A stretch of DNA of 64,000 nucleotides from Burkholderia sp. PAMC 26561 (GCF_001557535.2 NZ_CP014309.1:496001-560000); one strand, 5' to 3'; shown: positions 54,288-64,000, numbered from the stretch's first letter. Numbers and translations are program-made. Notes: generated from the sequence alone by a model not told the origin.

Positions 54288-54802
54288 CTGCATGTAATGA
54301 ACGAAGGCCAAGGGTTGAATGAGACGCAGAGCATTAAGACGAGATGATCTCGCCTAATCCAGGGCTATATGCCGCCCGTATAGTGGATTCACTCTTTCGA
54401 CCATTCACCTATTTCACGCCCACAGGTACGAGCGGAACTAATCGCGGCCGAAATGGCAGGACTCTCTCCGCTCAGCGATGTGCACTATCCTGATTCCAGG
54501 GCCAACACAGTGGCTAATGCCGCGACGAAAGAAAACTTGGATAGGCCGCCAAGCGTGGCTCATGAAACGGATTATGGCAAAAGCACGGGAAGCACATCCG
54601 AGTCGGGATCGAACAAGACCCGTTCATGTGACAATTCTCATCTATCTCCTGCGATCGAAGATTATCGCGGTGGTTAAGCGAACGGTCTCGCCAGGCCGAT
54701 CGCTGTGCCATGCAGTTGGCTTTATTGCAAACGGTCCGGGTCAAGTGATACGGTGCGGGTCGCGAATAACATTGAAGCTACGTTACGGAAAGAGAACAAT
54801 CC
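54288..54802. other. Intergenic, no supported gene
   Basis: 515 bp. Overlapping short open frames show neither motifs nor starts with good ribosome-binding sites; probably decayed DNA. Confidence 0.4.
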
Positions 54803-55447
54803 ATGCAGTGTCTGAAAGGCGTTTTGATCGCCCTGAGCTTTCTTGGCATGACCACCGGCACACATGCGCAGTCGACAACGGAGCTTCCGTTTGAGACGCA
54901 CGCAGCGTTTTTTTCTGCTGAGGTCGGCTTGCCGGTTGCGATCGATCCGCAAGTATTCGTTATCGACAACGACGCAGCGGCTGCGGTCGGCGCTCAAGGA
55001 ATTTTCCATATCGTCGGACTTAGGAATGCGCGAGTGTCGGATTCGCCGGTGCTACCCGTTTACTCCGCTATCCGCAAACCCTTGCATATGAACTTGGGGC
55101 AGTGGCTTGGTGCGAGAGGAGCCGCAAGACTCACGCCGCTTTCAGATGGTCGCGAAACGGTGGCGGTACAGCTAGCGGGACTGGTGCCGGGCCCGCGCTA
55201 TAGTTTGTTTGAAAATCATTTCGATCAACAGCCGATCGGTTTCAGCCCACTCGATGGCACCGGTATAAAGAACACGTTTAAGGCCGATTCCAGCGGTGCG
55301 GCTAGGGTGACGGTCACTGCTCCTAAAGTACTTACGCACGAGAATGCCATTCTGATTGTCTATCACTCGGATGGACTTGCGCATGGGAAACTGCGCGGCA
55401 GGATCGGCCGGGACGCGCATCATCAGTTGATCGCGCGCGTGCCTTGA
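54803..55447 (+). CDS. Secreted hypothetical protein
   Basis: 214 residues. The signal peptide MQCLKGVLIALSFLGMTTGTHAQ is clear. The mature protein has an Ig-like feel in its middle (RETVAVQLAGLVPGPRYSLFENHF, SSGAARVTVTAPKVLTHENAILIVYHSDG) and a His-containing end. I do not recognise the family. It may belong with the DUF302/TlpA genes upstream (about 500 bp apart). Confidence 0.65.
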   Translation: MQCLKGVLIALSFLGMTTGTHAQSTTELPFETHAAFFSAEVGLPVAIDPQVFVIDNDAAAAVGAQGIFHIVGLRNARVSDSPVLPVYSAIRKPLHMNLGQWLGARGAARLTPLSDGRETVAVQLAGLVPGPRYSLFENHFDQQPIGFSPLDGTGIKNTFKADSSGAARVTVTAPKVLTHENAILIVYHSDGLAHGKLRGRIGRDAHHQLIARVP

Positions 55448-55571
55448 TTGCAGCGAACAAGATCTCGGACCCAATACCTTCTTCGCGTCTCAGGGGCGAG
55501 GGAATGTGCGCGACCGAACCAGTTCCCTCGAGCCTTCGAAGCCAAATCCCGAGTGGGCGAAGGAAACTCGC

Positions 55572-55676
55572 TTAGCTTTTAACGATTGGCTTTTCGGCAG
55601 CGATGAATGCTGTTTCGTAGTTTACATATTCCGTCTCGCTCACAATCCCATTGCCGTCCACGTCCATCGACGTCAT
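55572..55676 (-). pseudogene. EF-hand protein fragment
   Basis: 34 codons from ATG 55676: MTSMDVDGNGIVSETEYVNY contains one complete EF-hand calcium loop (DVDGNGIVSETE). The pattern is that of CREC/calmodulin-like bacterial EF proteins, but everything before the loop is missing. Taken with the EF-like tail at the end of the neighbouring reductase pseudogene, it looks like the rest of one EF-hand gene split by a frameshift. Confidence 0.5.
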
Positions 55677-55682
55677 GATCGT

Positions 55683-57212
55683 TTACGAAATTGCGCTGTC
55701 AGCATTTTTTAGGGCGCCGACGATGCCGTTCATAAACTGGTCATGCGACAAGAGACCGTCCGTGTTTGCACCAAGAGCTTGAAAAAGTTGATCTGCTTGA
55801 ACTATCGTCTCACCAAATTGCTGTGCGACAGATTCAAAACTTGCTTTCATTATGAAGCCATCCGGTTTTCCGTCAGGGCCAAGCGTCGGATGCGAGATGA
55901 TCGCGTCGCGTACGGCGGTGTACGGCAGTTTGCCCAGCATTGCCATTTGAACCGTCGTTACAATCTCGCCGGCTTGCGAACCTGCTATCGTAAAGCCGAA
56001 AATTTGATCTGAGTCCGCCGCTATGATCGCCTTCATGAACCCGTGCGTATCGCCTTCGTTGGCGCGCGCGGAATGCCCGCCACCGGCAATTTGACAACAC
56101 GCACCGCCATGCCCAGGCTCGCGGCATCAGTTTCGTTGGGGCCGATCCGGCCAAGTTTCGGTTCCACGAACAGCGCGTAGGGGATGACGCGGCTGCGGGT
56201 CGTCACTGTGCCACCGGAGAGCTACGACTTTAGCACGCGGTAGTCATCGAACGACGCTTGAGTGAACATCGGTGTGCCAGCGACTTCGCCAATTGCCCAC
56301 GTATTATCTGCTGACGTCGAGAGTCGCTCGTCCACGTTCACGAAGCCACGCGCCTCGAGTTCGACACCTGCCGCGTCCATCCCAATGCGCTGCGTGCGCG
56401 AAATGCGGCCCGTCGCAAAGAATCTCGGTACCACTGACACGAGTGCCATCGGCAAGGTCAACATTGACAATTGCCCCGAGCGGCCGCTGACGCGTCATTT
56501 GCACGGATACTCGCACATCGATGCCTTCCTCGCGAAACGCCGCTTCGATTTCGTCCGTGACGTCGGTGCCTTCTCGCATCGCAACGCGGGCCGCTTCTTG
56601 CAGTACAGTGACTTTGCTGCCCAGGCGCCGGAATGCTTGCGCCATTTCCAAGCCAATGTAGCCACCACCTACAACGATCAGATGTTCAGGCAAATGTTCG
56701 AGGGCAAGTGCTTCAACGTGCGTCATGGGTTGAGCGTCGCGCAGGCCTGGGACATTGGGAATCGCGACGTACGTGCCAGTATTGATAAAGACGTGCGTTC
56801 CTTCGACGACTCGCTCGCCACCTACCCCACAGCGACGCGCACGGTACGCGGCGCGATGGAACTGCCTGTACCGAGGATCAGATCGAATCCAGCGGCATCG
56901 AACGCTTTCTGGTTAGTGTTGACCATCCGTCAACGATGGCGCGAACGTGGCGATGCACTTCTTCATGTTGACTTTCTTGTCATCGGTGCCGTGCGTAGTG
57001 GCGTCAGCCGAGCGAACCGCGTGCATCAGGCGCGCACTCTGGATAAGCGCCTTTGCTGGGATACATGCAATGTTGATGGACGATCCGCCGATCATTCCTT
57101 CTTCGACGACGGCCAACCGTTCCTAATTTTGAAAGTTCCATGGCGAGCGATTTTCCGCCTTTCCCGTCACCTAAAAAAACATAATCAAATTTTCGAAAGT
57201 AGTTGCGGACAT
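55683..57212 (-). pseudogene. Mercuric-reductase-like FAD/NAD disulfide oxidoreductase, multiply frameshifted
   Basis: ATG 57212 with AAGGAGATCACG begins MSATTFENLI, then a frameshift in a T-run leads to GKGGKSLAMELSKLG. Next come GMIGGSSINIACIPAKALIQSA (the first Cys of the GGTCxxxxCIP site is Ser), HLIVVGGGYIGLEMAQAFRRLG (NAD site), TWAIGEVAGTPMFTQASFDDYRVL and the dimerisation segment KAIIAADSDQIFGFTI...LPYTAVRDAIISHPTL. These pieces lie in different frames. The last frame runs into an EF-hand-like tail (FQALGANTDGLLSHDQF). The gene is dead. Confidence 0.8.
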
Positions 57213-57427
57213 CGTGATCTCCTTAGTTGAATATCGCGGACGCCTTTTGATATTTCCGTTAGCGTAAATGTCTAAGGCACTATAGACGGCGAATAGCGCG
57301 CTGCCGTTGTGCGGGACGCTCGATATTTTGCTTACTCCTCTCAAAATGACCATCGTGTCTTAAGCGAGCGCCTACGCTATGGTCCGACAATCAGGCACCC
57401 AATCTAAAAGCAAATTAGTAAGAAAGG

Positions 57428-57856
57428 TCAGGGCGTCCTGCCGATTTGTTGGAACACACTGAGCCAATCCTCGAGATGCCACGTCCGCATGATTTTGCCG
57501 TTTTTCACTTCGTGAAAGGCATGAACAGCGAACTTGATCGGTTTTGACGTCGCCGCCACGCCGATTATCGGACCGGTTTGCGTTCCAGAAACACTGGCAC
57601 GAACGGCGACGCGGTCGTCGCTGACGAGAACATCGAGCAGATCAATCTTCATTTTGCGCAGCCCGAACGCCAGCCTTTTAAACGCCGGAATCAACTGGTC
57701 AGGGCCAAACTGGTCATCGGATATCGCAGGAATATATTGCCAATCGCGAGATACAACTGTGCGCAACAGTTCAATATCGTGCGCGGCGATCGCTCGGTAA
57801 AAATCGACGATAAGCCGTCGTTGCGGCGAGTGGGGCATTTCGTGCAGATGTTCCAT
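57428..57856 (-). CDS. SnoaL/NTF2-like protein
   Basis: 142 residues from ATG 57856 (AGGAG upstream). RLIVDFYRAIAAHDIELLRTVVSRDWQYIP in pattern and VHAFHEVKNGKIMRTWHLEDWLSVFQQIG in pattern give the cone-shaped NTF2 fold of SnoaL-like ester cyclases and isomerase relatives. No catalytic residue assignment is possible. It follows the PoxB gene by 49 bp on the same strand, so it may be the last gene of the 63.5-57.4 kb operon. Confidence 0.75.
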   Translation of the reverse strand: MEHLHEMPHSPQRRLIVDFYRAIAAHDIELLRTVVSRDWQYIPAISDDQFGPDQLIPAFKRLAFGLRKMKIDLLDVLVSDDRVAVRASVSGTQTGPIIGVAATSKPIKFAVHAFHEVKNGKIMRTWHLEDWLSVFQQIGRTP

Positions 57857-57905
57857 ATTAGCTCCTAGGCGCACGATAAATGAACATCAAACTTCGCTTG
57901 GGAAG

Positions 57906-59624
57906 TTAGCGAAAGTACGTGTTCGCCAGTTCGACAACTTCATCAGCTCGCCCGTTCAGCACCGCTCGAATCATGTACAAACTAAAGCCCTTTGCCTGAG
58001 CCCACTGTACCTTAGGGGGCAATGCGATCTCGTGTTTCGCTGTGACCACGTCGACGAGAACGGGACCGGGACGCGCCAGCGCCCGCTCCAACGCGTCCAG
58101 CAAATCTTCCGATTTTTCGACGCGGATACTGTAGATTCCCGCGCCTTCCGCGATCGCTGCGAAATTGGTGGCGCTTAGATCGGTGCCGGTATCAAGGTAG
58201 CCGCCCGCCTTCATCTCCATCGCGACGAAGCCTAATGAACTGTTGTTAAACACGACAACCTTGATCGGCAAGTTTAGCTGGCGGGCGCTCAGCAGATCAC
58301 CAAGCAACATGGACAAACCACCATCGCCCGACAATGAGATCACTTGCCGCTCAGGTTGCGCCGCCTGCGCTCCCAGTGCCTGGGGCATAGCATTGGCCAT
58401 CGAACCGTGATTAAACGATCCGATCAGCTTCCTTGACCCGTTCATTGTGAGATATCTTGCCGCCCAGAGCGTCGGTGTGCCGACATCAGCCGTAAAAATG
58501 GCGTCTTTATCCGCAATTTCATCTAACAGCCGGGTTAGGTATTGCGGATGGATCGGCCGTCCCGGGGGCGAAGGACGCGCGTATTCGTCTAGGTCTTTGC
58601 GCGCTACCGCATAGTGCTTCTTAGCGTTTTCGAGAAACCGACGATCGCTTTTCACTGTCAGCCGCGGCAAAAGTGCCTCGATAGTTTCACGGACACCGCC
58701 TACCAGCCCAAGTGCAAGAGGTGTCCGCTTTCCGAGCGCACTGCCGCGAATATCGATCTGGATGATCTTCGCTTTCGGCGGGTAGAAATTCCGGTAGGGG
58801 AAATCCGTACCCAGCATAACCAAGGTTTCGCAGGACATCATGGCGTGATAACCAGAACTGAAGCCGATGAAACCCGTCATACCAACGTCGAATGGATTGT
58901 CGTGCTCTACGTACTCCTTTCCGCGCAGTGCGTGCACGACGGGCGCGGCGAGTGTATCCGCAAAAGCAACAATTTCATCGTGTGCGTCCGCGCATCCGCT
59001 GCCGCAGAGCATGGTCACGGCGCTCGAATCATTTAGCAAATCCGCGAGACGGTTCAGATCGAATTCAGCTGGCACAATAGTGGGCGGATCTGCGTCAACC
59101 CAAGTCGGCATCGTAGAGGGTGCGTCGCCTAGGGCGACGTCTCCTGGCAAGACAATCACAGCCACGCCCCGCTCGGTGATCGCGGTGCGCATTGCACGTT
59201 CGAGTACACGTGGGAACTGGTCGGCGCTGGTTACCAGTTCGACGTAGTGACTGCATTCTTTAAAGAGTTCTGTAGGATGAGTCTCTTGAAAATAGCCAAG
59301 CCCAATCTCGGTGGATGGGATATGGGCGGCGATGGCGAGTACAGGAACGTGATTGCGGTGGCAGTCGAAAAGACCGTTGATAAGATGCAGATTCCCAGGG
59401 CCGCAACTTCCTGCGCATACCGCCAATCGCCCTGTCACCGCTGCTTCGGCTCCGGCGGCGAACGCAGCACTTTCTTCGTGCCGAGTGTGCATCCAGCTAA
59501 TCGATTCGACTTTTTCGAGGCTGGCGGACAGGCCGTTCAGGCTGTCACCCGTAACGCCCCAGATTTTCGTAACACCTGCTGCCTCGAGTGTCTTCGTAAG
59601 GTAGTCAGCTAAATTATTGCTCAC
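57906..59624 (-). CDS. poxB: Pyruvate:quinone oxidoreductase (pyruvate oxidase) family
   Basis: 572 residues from GTG 59624 ([31 protein letters not shown] in pattern). ThDP-enzyme domains in order: Pyr ([17 protein letters not shown], with the catalytic Glu), central FAD-type ([32 protein letters not shown]), PP ([20 protein letters not shown] for Mg-ThDP). PoxB turns pyruvate into acetate and CO2, reducing ubiquinone at the membrane. Its start is just before the CoA-transferase stop, so it is co-transcribed with it and can use the pyruvate produced by the CitE-like lyase. Confidence 0.88.
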   Translation of the reverse strand: MSNNLADYLTKTLEAAGVTKIWGVTGDSLNGLSASLEKVESISWMHTRHEESAAFAAGAEAAVTGRLAVCAGSCGPGNLHLINGLFDCHRNHVPVLAIAAHIPSTEIGLGYFQETHPTELFKECSHYVELVTSADQFPRVLERAMRTAITERGVAVIVLPGDVALGDAPSTMPTWVDADPPTIVPAEFDLNRLADLLNDSSAVTMLCGSGCADAHDEIVAFADTLAAPVVHALRGKEYVEHDNPFDVGMTGFIGFSSGYHAMMSCETLVMLGTDFPYRNFYPPKAKIIQIDIRGSALGKRTPLALGLVGGVRETIEALLPRLTVKSDRRFLENAKKHYAVARKDLDEYARPSPPGRPIHPQYLTRLLDEIADKDAIFTADVGTPTLWAARYLTMNGSRKLIGSFNHGSMANAMPQALGAQAAQPERQVISLSGDGGLSMLLGDLLSARQLNLPIKVVVFNNSSLGFVAMEMKAGGYLDTGTDLSATNFAAIAEGAGIYSIRVEKSEDLLDALERALARPGPVLVDVVTAKHEIALPPKVQWAQAKGFSLYMIRAVLNGRADEVVELANTYFR

Positions 59625-59638
59625 GGTGTGTCTCAATA

Positions 59639-60970
59639 TCAAAGAAGGTGCAGTTCGCGGGCCTGCGCGTTCAGAGTTTCGCGAACGTCGGGATGAGCGA
59701 GCCGGATCAGCGCTTTGGCGCGTTCGGTCGAAGACAAGCCTTTCAGATTGGCTACGCCGTATTCGGTCACGACCAGATGCGTATCAGTGCGCGGCGTCGT
59801 GACAGGACCATTCAAGCGAGCAACAATCTTCGACACATGGCTCGCACCTACGGTTGAGTGAAACGCGATGATTGACTTGCCGCCCCGCGATGCATATGCG
59901 CCCCGAACAAAGTCGAGTTGACCGCCGGTGGCGCTGTACTGGTGCCCTTTGACATGTTCGGAATTACACGCTCCCGTCAGGTCCATCTCGATGGTCGAGT
60001 TCACCGAAACGACGTTGTCGTTTTGTGAAATCACATGCGGGTCGTTGACGTAATTGACAGGGTAGCTTTCCACAGTCGGGTTATCGTTCATAAAGTCATA
60101 CATTGCCTTGTTGCCCATCGCGAACGTGAACACGGATTTACCGCGATTGAGCGTCTTGCGAGAATTGTCAACCGCGCCTCGCTGAATCAGGTCGACCAAG
60201 CCAGGCGTGAGCAACTCAGTATGGATGCCAAGATGCTTGTGGCTTGCAAGCGCGCTGCACACGGCGTTGGGCAGCGCGCCAATACCCATTTGGAGGCAGG
60301 CACCGTCGGTGATGAGCTCAGCAATAGCGGCGCTGATCACTTTGTCTTCCTGCGTCGGTGCTTTGGGGTTCAATTCGGGAATGGAATGATTGGATTCCAC
60401 AATGGCGTCGACTTCGGAGATGTGGATCAGAGAGTCCCCGAACACACGCGGCATATTGGGATTGACCTCGACGATCAACCGACGCGCCGCGCGCGCGACG
60501 CCGCTGGTGTAGTCGTTGTTCGTGCCGAAAGTGAAATATCCGTTCGCGTCCATCGGTGAAACCATGACGAGCATCGTATCGATCGGAATATGGTCCGCAA
60601 AAAGTCGCGGAGATTGGCTAAATGTATTCGGCACGAAATAGACTACCTTCCGGTCGCCGTCCGCTACTCCGAGCTTGATCAATTCACGCTCTGGCGCACC
60701 CATAAACATGCAGTGCGGCTGAATGCGACCCATGAGTGAGTAGCGCAGCAGGCTCTTGCGCAAAAATTCTTCGGAGTGGAAATAATAGACTTTCAATGCG
60801 TCAATATCGCCCGCTGCCGCGCGTTCGCCCAGCGCTTCCAGCAGTGCTGGCGGCTGCGACATGGCCATGCCAAGGGCAATCGCCGAATCACTGCGCAGCG
60901 TCGAAATTGCCTGGGCTGGCGTTGCGAGTTTGCTCTTGTAAAGTTCTTCTACGTTCAGTTTGATATTCAT
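59639..60970 (-). CDS. Family-I CoA-transferase (Cat1/RipA-like)
   Basis: 443 residues, acetyl-CoA hydrolase/transferase family: [49 protein letters not shown] in pattern, [35 protein letters not shown] (catalytic Glu region) and [19 protein letters not shown]. Members use succinyl- or acetyl-CoA to activate short acids. Together with the following MaoC and CitE genes it matches Yersinia RipA, an itaconate CoA-transferase; 4-hydroxybutyrate CoA-transferase is the alternative. Confidence 0.85.
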   Translation of the reverse strand: MNIKLNVEELYKSKLATPAQAISTLRSDSAIALGMAMSQPPALLEALGERAAAGDIDALKVYYFHSEEFLRKSLLRYSLMGRIQPHCMFMGAPERELIKLGVADGDRKVVYFVPNTFSQSPRLFADHIPIDTMLVMVSPMDANGYFTFGTNNDYTSGVARAARRLIVEVNPNMPRVFGDSLIHISEVDAIVESNHSIPELNPKAPTQEDKVISAAIAELITDGACLQMGIGALPNAVCSALASHKHLGIHTELLTPGLVDLIQRGAVDNSRKTLNRGKSVFTFAMGNKAMYDFMNDNPTVESYPVNYVNDPHVISQNDNVVSVNSTIEMDLTGACNSEHVKGHQYSATGGQLDFVRGAYASRGGKSIIAFHSTVGASHVSKIVARLNGPVTTPRTDTHLVVTEYGVANLKGLSSTERAKALIRLAHPDVRETLNAQARELHLL

Positions 60971-61020
60971 GATGTTTCTCTGTGTTCGTGGTTGGCAATC
61001 GGCCCCTGAAGGTGCATCGA

Positions 61021-61548
61021 TCAGTAGTTAGCATCCGCTTCGGGCGACTGGCCGCGTTTGTAGACCAACATGGTGCGTTCGAATGTCATCACGACCTTCC
61101 CTTCCTGGTTGATGCCTTTCGTCTCGACGGTGACGATGCCTTGCGTTGGGCGGCTCTTCGATTCGCGCTTTGATATAACCGTCGATTCGGCGTACAGCGT
61201 GTCGCCAGCGAAGACCGGATGCGTTGCACGGACCTTGTCCCAGCCCAGATTTGCAACGACCTTCGCGCTCACTGTACGTACGCTCATGCCCGTGACCAGC
61301 GCAAGGGTGAACGTGCTGTCAACGAGCAGCTTTTTCCATTCAGTCTTCGCCGCGTACGCTGCGTCGAAGTGGACTTGCTGTGTGTTCATCGTCAGCAGCG
61401 TGTTCCAGATGTTGTCGACGTCGGTAATGGTCCGTCCGGGCCGGTGTTCATAGGTATTTCCCGGCACGAAATCCTCGAAGTACAGGCCCGACGTTTCGCG
61501 GAAACGGTTGGCCTCGATCTGGCGATAAGCGGAAATATTGGCGGTCAT
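61021..61548 (-). CDS. MaoC-like hydratase (RipB/mesaconyl-CoA-hydratase type)
   Basis: 175 residues from ATG 61548. GLYFEDFVPGNTYEHRPGRTITDVDN in pattern, MNTQQVHFDAAYAAKTEW (the hydratase Asp/His region) and HPVFAGDTLYAESTVISKRESKSRPTQGIV in pattern. Single-hot-dog MaoC hydratases of this type add water to mesaconyl- or itaconyl-CoA-like enoyl-CoAs. It is located between the CoA-transferase and CitE-like genes, as in rip/itaconate operons. Confidence 0.85.
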   Translation of the reverse strand: MTANISAYRQIEANRFRETSGLYFEDFVPGNTYEHRPGRTITDVDNIWNTLLTMNTQQVHFDAAYAAKTEWKKLLVDSTFTLALVTGMSVRTVSAKVVANLGWDKVRATHPVFAGDTLYAESTVISKRESKSRPTQGIVTVETKGINQEGKVVMTFERTMLVYKRGQSPEADANY

Positions 61549-61576
61549 GGTGATTCTCCTTAAGTGGGTGGGGTGT

Positions 61577-62410
61577 TTAGGCGGCGGCAAGTATTTCGCG
61601 CGCTTCTCGGGCAATAGCTTCGTCTACCATGCGACCGTCGACGACTGCCGCGCCCTGATCGTTCGCTTCTAGCACGCGCTTGGCCCACGCAATGCGATCC
61701 CCGGAAGGTGTGAACGCACGGGTGATAGACTCAATATGCGACGGATGGATCGCGGCCTTTCCTCGAAAGCCGTTAGTGACGGCGAACGTTAAATCGGCCT
61801 TGAGCAGGTCGACATCGTGGATGGCAAAACAGGGCGCATCAATCGCGCTAATCCCGGCTTGCGCGCATGCCGCCGCGATCCGGACACGAGCCACCTGCAG
61901 CGCGAGCGCTTCAGGCTGAGCGCGGACATCGGATGCGAAATCTGCTGCGCCGAACATCAATGCGGTCACGCTTGGTGCAGCCTGCGCAATCGCACTAACG
62001 GCAGACAAGCCTCGCGCCGATTCGATCAAAGGAACGAGCGCGGCAGAGCGGTTTGCTTCCGCTAAAAGAGCCGCGATCTGTACCACTTGCTCTTCCGATT
62101 CAATCTTTGGCAACAAGATGAATTGCGGCATGCGGGAGCTATCAAGTAGCGTGGCAAGATCATCCAGTCCAAACCGCGTTGCGGTTGAATTGATCCGAAC
62201 GGCAAAGGCAGGAAATGATTCGTCGGCAGGCGCGTTGAGCAGCGCGCGCAGATTGTTTCGTGCCGTACGTTTGTCGGCGGGCGAAACAGAATCTTCAAGA
62301 TCAAAGATCGATATGTCGGTGTGACTTTTTGCAGCGCTCAGCAGCCGGTCGGGCTGGGTTCCTGGCGTAAAAAGCCAACTGCGCTGGCGAACAACAGAAT
62401 GATTCGGCAT
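61577..62410 (-). CDS. CitE-like HpcH/HpaI lyase (citramalyl-CoA lyase candidate, RipC-like)
   Basis: 277 residues from ATG 62410 (a further ATG at 62464 is possible). RSWLFTPGTQPDRLLSAAKSH, SIFDLEDSVSPADKRTAR (substrate and Mg region), FAVRINSTATRFGLDDLA, FILLPKIESEEQV, LMFGAADFASDV and AIHPSHIESITRAFTP. Stand-alone CitE-like proteins cleave citramalyl-CoA to acetyl-CoA and pyruvate or split malyl-CoA. In this context citramalyl-CoA is the better guess. Confidence 0.85.
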   Translation of the reverse strand: MPNHSVVRQRSWLFTPGTQPDRLLSAAKSHTDISIFDLEDSVSPADKRTARNNLRALLNAPADESFPAFAVRINSTATRFGLDDLATLLDSSRMPQFILLPKIESEEQVVQIAALLAEANRSAALVPLIESARGLSAVSAIAQAAPSVTALMFGAADFASDVRAQPEALALQVARVRIAAACAQAGISAIDAPCFAIHDVDLLKADLTFAVTNGFRGKAAIHPSHIESITRAFTPSGDRIAWAKRVLEANDQGAAVVDGRMVDEAIAREAREILAAA

Positions 62411-62531
62411 GACGTTGGGCACCTTGTTGAGTGATTCGATGCCCTGATTTTCTTCGTCATGCACTGCGCCGACAATGCGGCATTTTTGGTGTCAGCCTTC
62501 GGAAATGTAGAAGGCTGGCCAAGAGGACCAT

Positions 62532-63461
62532 CTACTCACCAAGAGAAGCTGGCTTGTGCGCCTTCAAACCGTTGCCTTGTTTGGTCAAATGATCGAGAAG
62601 CTTTCGCGCAAACGTAGGAAGCGCATCACGTTCGCTGACGCATACACGCATCTCGCGCACCGCCCATTCGTCGCGCAGACGCAGCGTCCGGATGCTCATG
62701 GTGCGTTTGCAACGGCGAGCGGTGGATTCAGGCACAACAGAGACGCCCACCCCATTTTCGACCAGCCGACAAATAGTGTCGAAGCTTCGTAACTGAATTC
62801 TTTGGCGGATCCGCTTATGCAGCAGCCGAGCGTGACCCTCCAGGTAGATCTGGATAGATGCATCGGCGCCGTAGCCCACGAAATCGTGTTGGATCAGCTG
62901 TTCAAACGCGATATCCCGCATACCGTCGAACGCACTTGCTGATGCAGGAACTACTGCACAAAGCCGATCTGACGCGAACGGGAATGCCTGCAACCCGCTC
63001 ATATTCGCGGTCGACGCGACGATTCCTATATCCGCCACGCCGTCCATTAACGCTTCGACGATTTCATGGCTCAGGCGCTCTTCGACCTCTATGTTGACAT
63101 TTGGATTGTCGGCGAGGAACTGGCTCACTGGCGTGGGTAAGAACTCAATGAGCGCATTGGTGTTTGCCAGCAGCCGCACGGTACCTTTGAGTCCGTGCGC
63201 GAACTGACCAAGATCGTCGGTCAGGCGTTGCATCGATGCGAGCGTCACTCGCGCATGGCGCAGCAGCGTACGGCCGGCGTCGGTTGGTGTAACTCCCAGG
63301 CGCTCGCGCAAAAGAAGGGGCACGCCGACCGCCTCTTCCATCTGTTTGATTCGCCCGCTTGCTGAGCCTAGGGCGAGATTGGCGCGCGTAGCGCCATGCG
63401 TGATACTCCCCGCCTCGGCGACAGCGACGAACAAGCGTAAATCCGCGACATCGAAGCGCAT
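62532..63461 (-). CDS. LysR-family regulator of the CoA-acid operon
   Basis: 309 residues. HTH MRFDVADLRLFVAVAEAGSITHGATRANLALGSASGRIKQMEEAVG in pattern, then an effector domain (GTVRLLANTNALIEFLPTPVSQFL, ICRLVENGVGVSVVPES). It is co-directional with and 121 bp upstream of the CitE-like gene, whereas regulators of known itaconate operons are divergent. It may be read-through transcribed with the operon or have its own promoter. Confidence 0.88.
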   Translation of the reverse strand: MRFDVADLRLFVAVAEAGSITHGATRANLALGSASGRIKQMEEAVGVPLLLRERLGVTPTDAGRTLLRHARVTLASMQRLTDDLGQFAHGLKGTVRLLANTNALIEFLPTPVSQFLADNPNVNIEVEERLSHEIVEALMDGVADIGIVASTANMSGLQAFPFASDRLCAVVPASASAFDGMRDIAFEQLIQHDFVGYGADASIQIYLEGHARLLHKRIRQRIQLRSFDTICRLVENGVGVSVVPESTARRCKRTMSIRTLRLRDEWAVREMRVCVSERDALPTFARKLLDHLTKQGNGLKAHKPASLGE

Positions 63462-63810
63462 CTAGAGCCTCCTGAACAGGGTTACATGCAGCGGCACGCG
63501 TCAGTGCCGCACGAGCGTCGTCAACTCGCAATGCAACACGTGCTTCTGTCTTGCAAATCCGCTCATTTTCCACGCAGTAACAACATGTAAGCGATGCGAG
63601 GGGCTCTCGACGCATCCCGCAAACGCCCCCTTGTCGAGCAGGCGTCGCGTGGTGGTTTCGAAAAGCGGCCAAGCGATTGCAATCTGCGCGAAATCACCAA
63701 GACGGATCCAATTAGATTTTACGTGCGATGCGGACCGCAACACGATCGGGGCTACGGTAATCTCGTGTGCCAGGATAGGCCTACCCGGACCTTGACCACC
63801 GCAGTTCCCG
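63462..63810. other. Intergenic between two LysR genes
   Basis: 349 bp. A minus-strand frame across 63501-63851 is open and has residues such as HVKSNWIRLGDFAQIAIAWP, but I do not recognise it, and it overlaps the end of the next gene. Treated as noncoding or decayed. Confidence 0.35.
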
Positions 63811-63999
63811 TCAGTGCGCATGTGTAGCCGGCGTACGTGAACCGTCAGCACCGCTACATAAGACTTCGATCAACTTATCCCGAAAGACGTTCTTCTCATT
63901 AGGATGTCGCTGCACGCATACGCGAAGGTCTCGTTTAGACCAAGGCTCGATCAAGTCCACCACGGCAAGCTGCCCTTGGTCTGATGGTTCGATAGCCGA
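63811..63999 (-). CDS. C-terminal part of a LysR-type regulator (5' end off window)
   Basis: 62 residues visible: QGQLAVVDLIEPWSKRDLRV, CVQRHPNEKNVFRDKLIEVL, then a TGA at 63811-63813. The L-V-x-L-L-E-P-W pattern followed by a P/N-rich strand and an amphipathic final helix is the usual end of LysR effector domains. The start lies beyond base 64000. Confidence 0.55.
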   Translation of the reverse strand, partial: SAIEPSDQGQLAVVDLIEPWSKRDLRVCVQRHPNEKNVFRDKLIEVLCSGADGSRTPATHAH

Positions 64000-64000
64000 G

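Noticed and set aside
56262..57230. 322-codon plus-strand open frame
   Set aside because: It is antisense to the reductase pseudogene, whose family motifs are unmistakable on the minus strand.
1..64000. CRISPR arrays, rRNA, tRNA or a replication origin
   Set aside because: No regularly spaced repeats, no recognisable rRNA/tRNA sequence and no repABC/dnaA-box cluster were seen; tRNAscan-SE or CRISPR finders could confirm.

Overview
The window looks like an accessory or secondary-replicon segment of a Burkholderiaceae genome (Paraburkholderia/Caballeronia/Burkholderia type). This is inferred from gene families, IS21/IS66 remnants and the GC-rich codon style of the catabolic blocks; no rRNA or tRNA gene was seen to confirm it. 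Metabolic blocks alternate with decayed, lower-GC islands.

Layout. (1) 1-2.0 kb: the 3' part of a 2-oxoglutarate-dependent proline-hydroxylase-like gene and a heme-oxygenase-like diiron (HDO) protein. (2) 2.1-7.0 kb: debris (LysR C-terminus cut by an IS21 remnant, frameshifted TnsA-like gene, membrane protein, 1.5 kb with no recognisable gene), then a peroxiredoxin-like and an ABM monooxygenase gene. (3) 7.4-22.9 kb: a long minus-strand catabolic block: tandem-HTH GntR regulator, solute-binding protein, two CobW/COG0523 GTPases, two SDRs (one with a nonsense codon), PuuE/cyclic-imidase-type deacetylase, Asp/Glu-racemase/AMDase-like enzyme, COG0402 deaminase, NCS2 nucleobase permease, UbiX, UbiD and two ACMSD-like amidohydrolases. 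A divergent LysR gene sits at its head. A second LysR gene is divergent from a Tat-exported molybdenum hydroxylase (25.0-27.8 kb). Together they suggest uptake and breakdown of a carboxylated N-heterocycle or cyclic imide; the substrate is unknown.

(4) 28.0-35.0 kb: an island of ccdAB, an ATPase, an Rhs tip with a possible immunity gene, an orphan flgM-like gene, Xre-RES and parDE. It is flanked by inverted copies of a promoter/operator-like element and contains a 132-bp direct repeat. (5) 35.8-45.2 kb: a NifA-like sigma-54 activator, a near-perfect -24/-12 promoter behind a 30-bp palindrome, then OsmC, an acyl-CoA-dehydrogenase-type flavoprotein, a rubredoxin-reductase fusion, an NrtABC/CynABD-type ABC transporter, cyanase and an ETHE1-type persulfide dioxygenase. 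This reads as an oxidative pathway from a sulfur-bearing cyanate precursor, with thiocyanate the leading guess, to NH3, CO2 and sulfite. (6) 45.5-49.5 kb: an AraC regulator, a NiCoT cobalt/nickel transporter and a three-gene, split-beta, Co-type nitrile hydratase/thiocyanate hydrolase in which one subunit carries a Tat signal. Blocks 5 and 6 are the most interesting part of the window.

(7) 50.3-57.2 kb: an EamA exporter, a decayed DUF302 copy, IS66 debris, an Lgt-like/TlpA thioredoxin protein, an intact DUF302 protein, a secreted protein, an EF-hand scrap and a frameshifted mercuric-reductase-like pseudogene. (8) 57.4-63.5 kb: a SnoaL-like protein, PoxB, a family-I CoA-transferase, a MaoC hydratase, a CitE-like lyase and a LysR gene. 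This matches the Rip/itaconate-degradation gene set, with PoxB able to consume the pyruvate formed. The C-terminus of another LysR protein closes the window.
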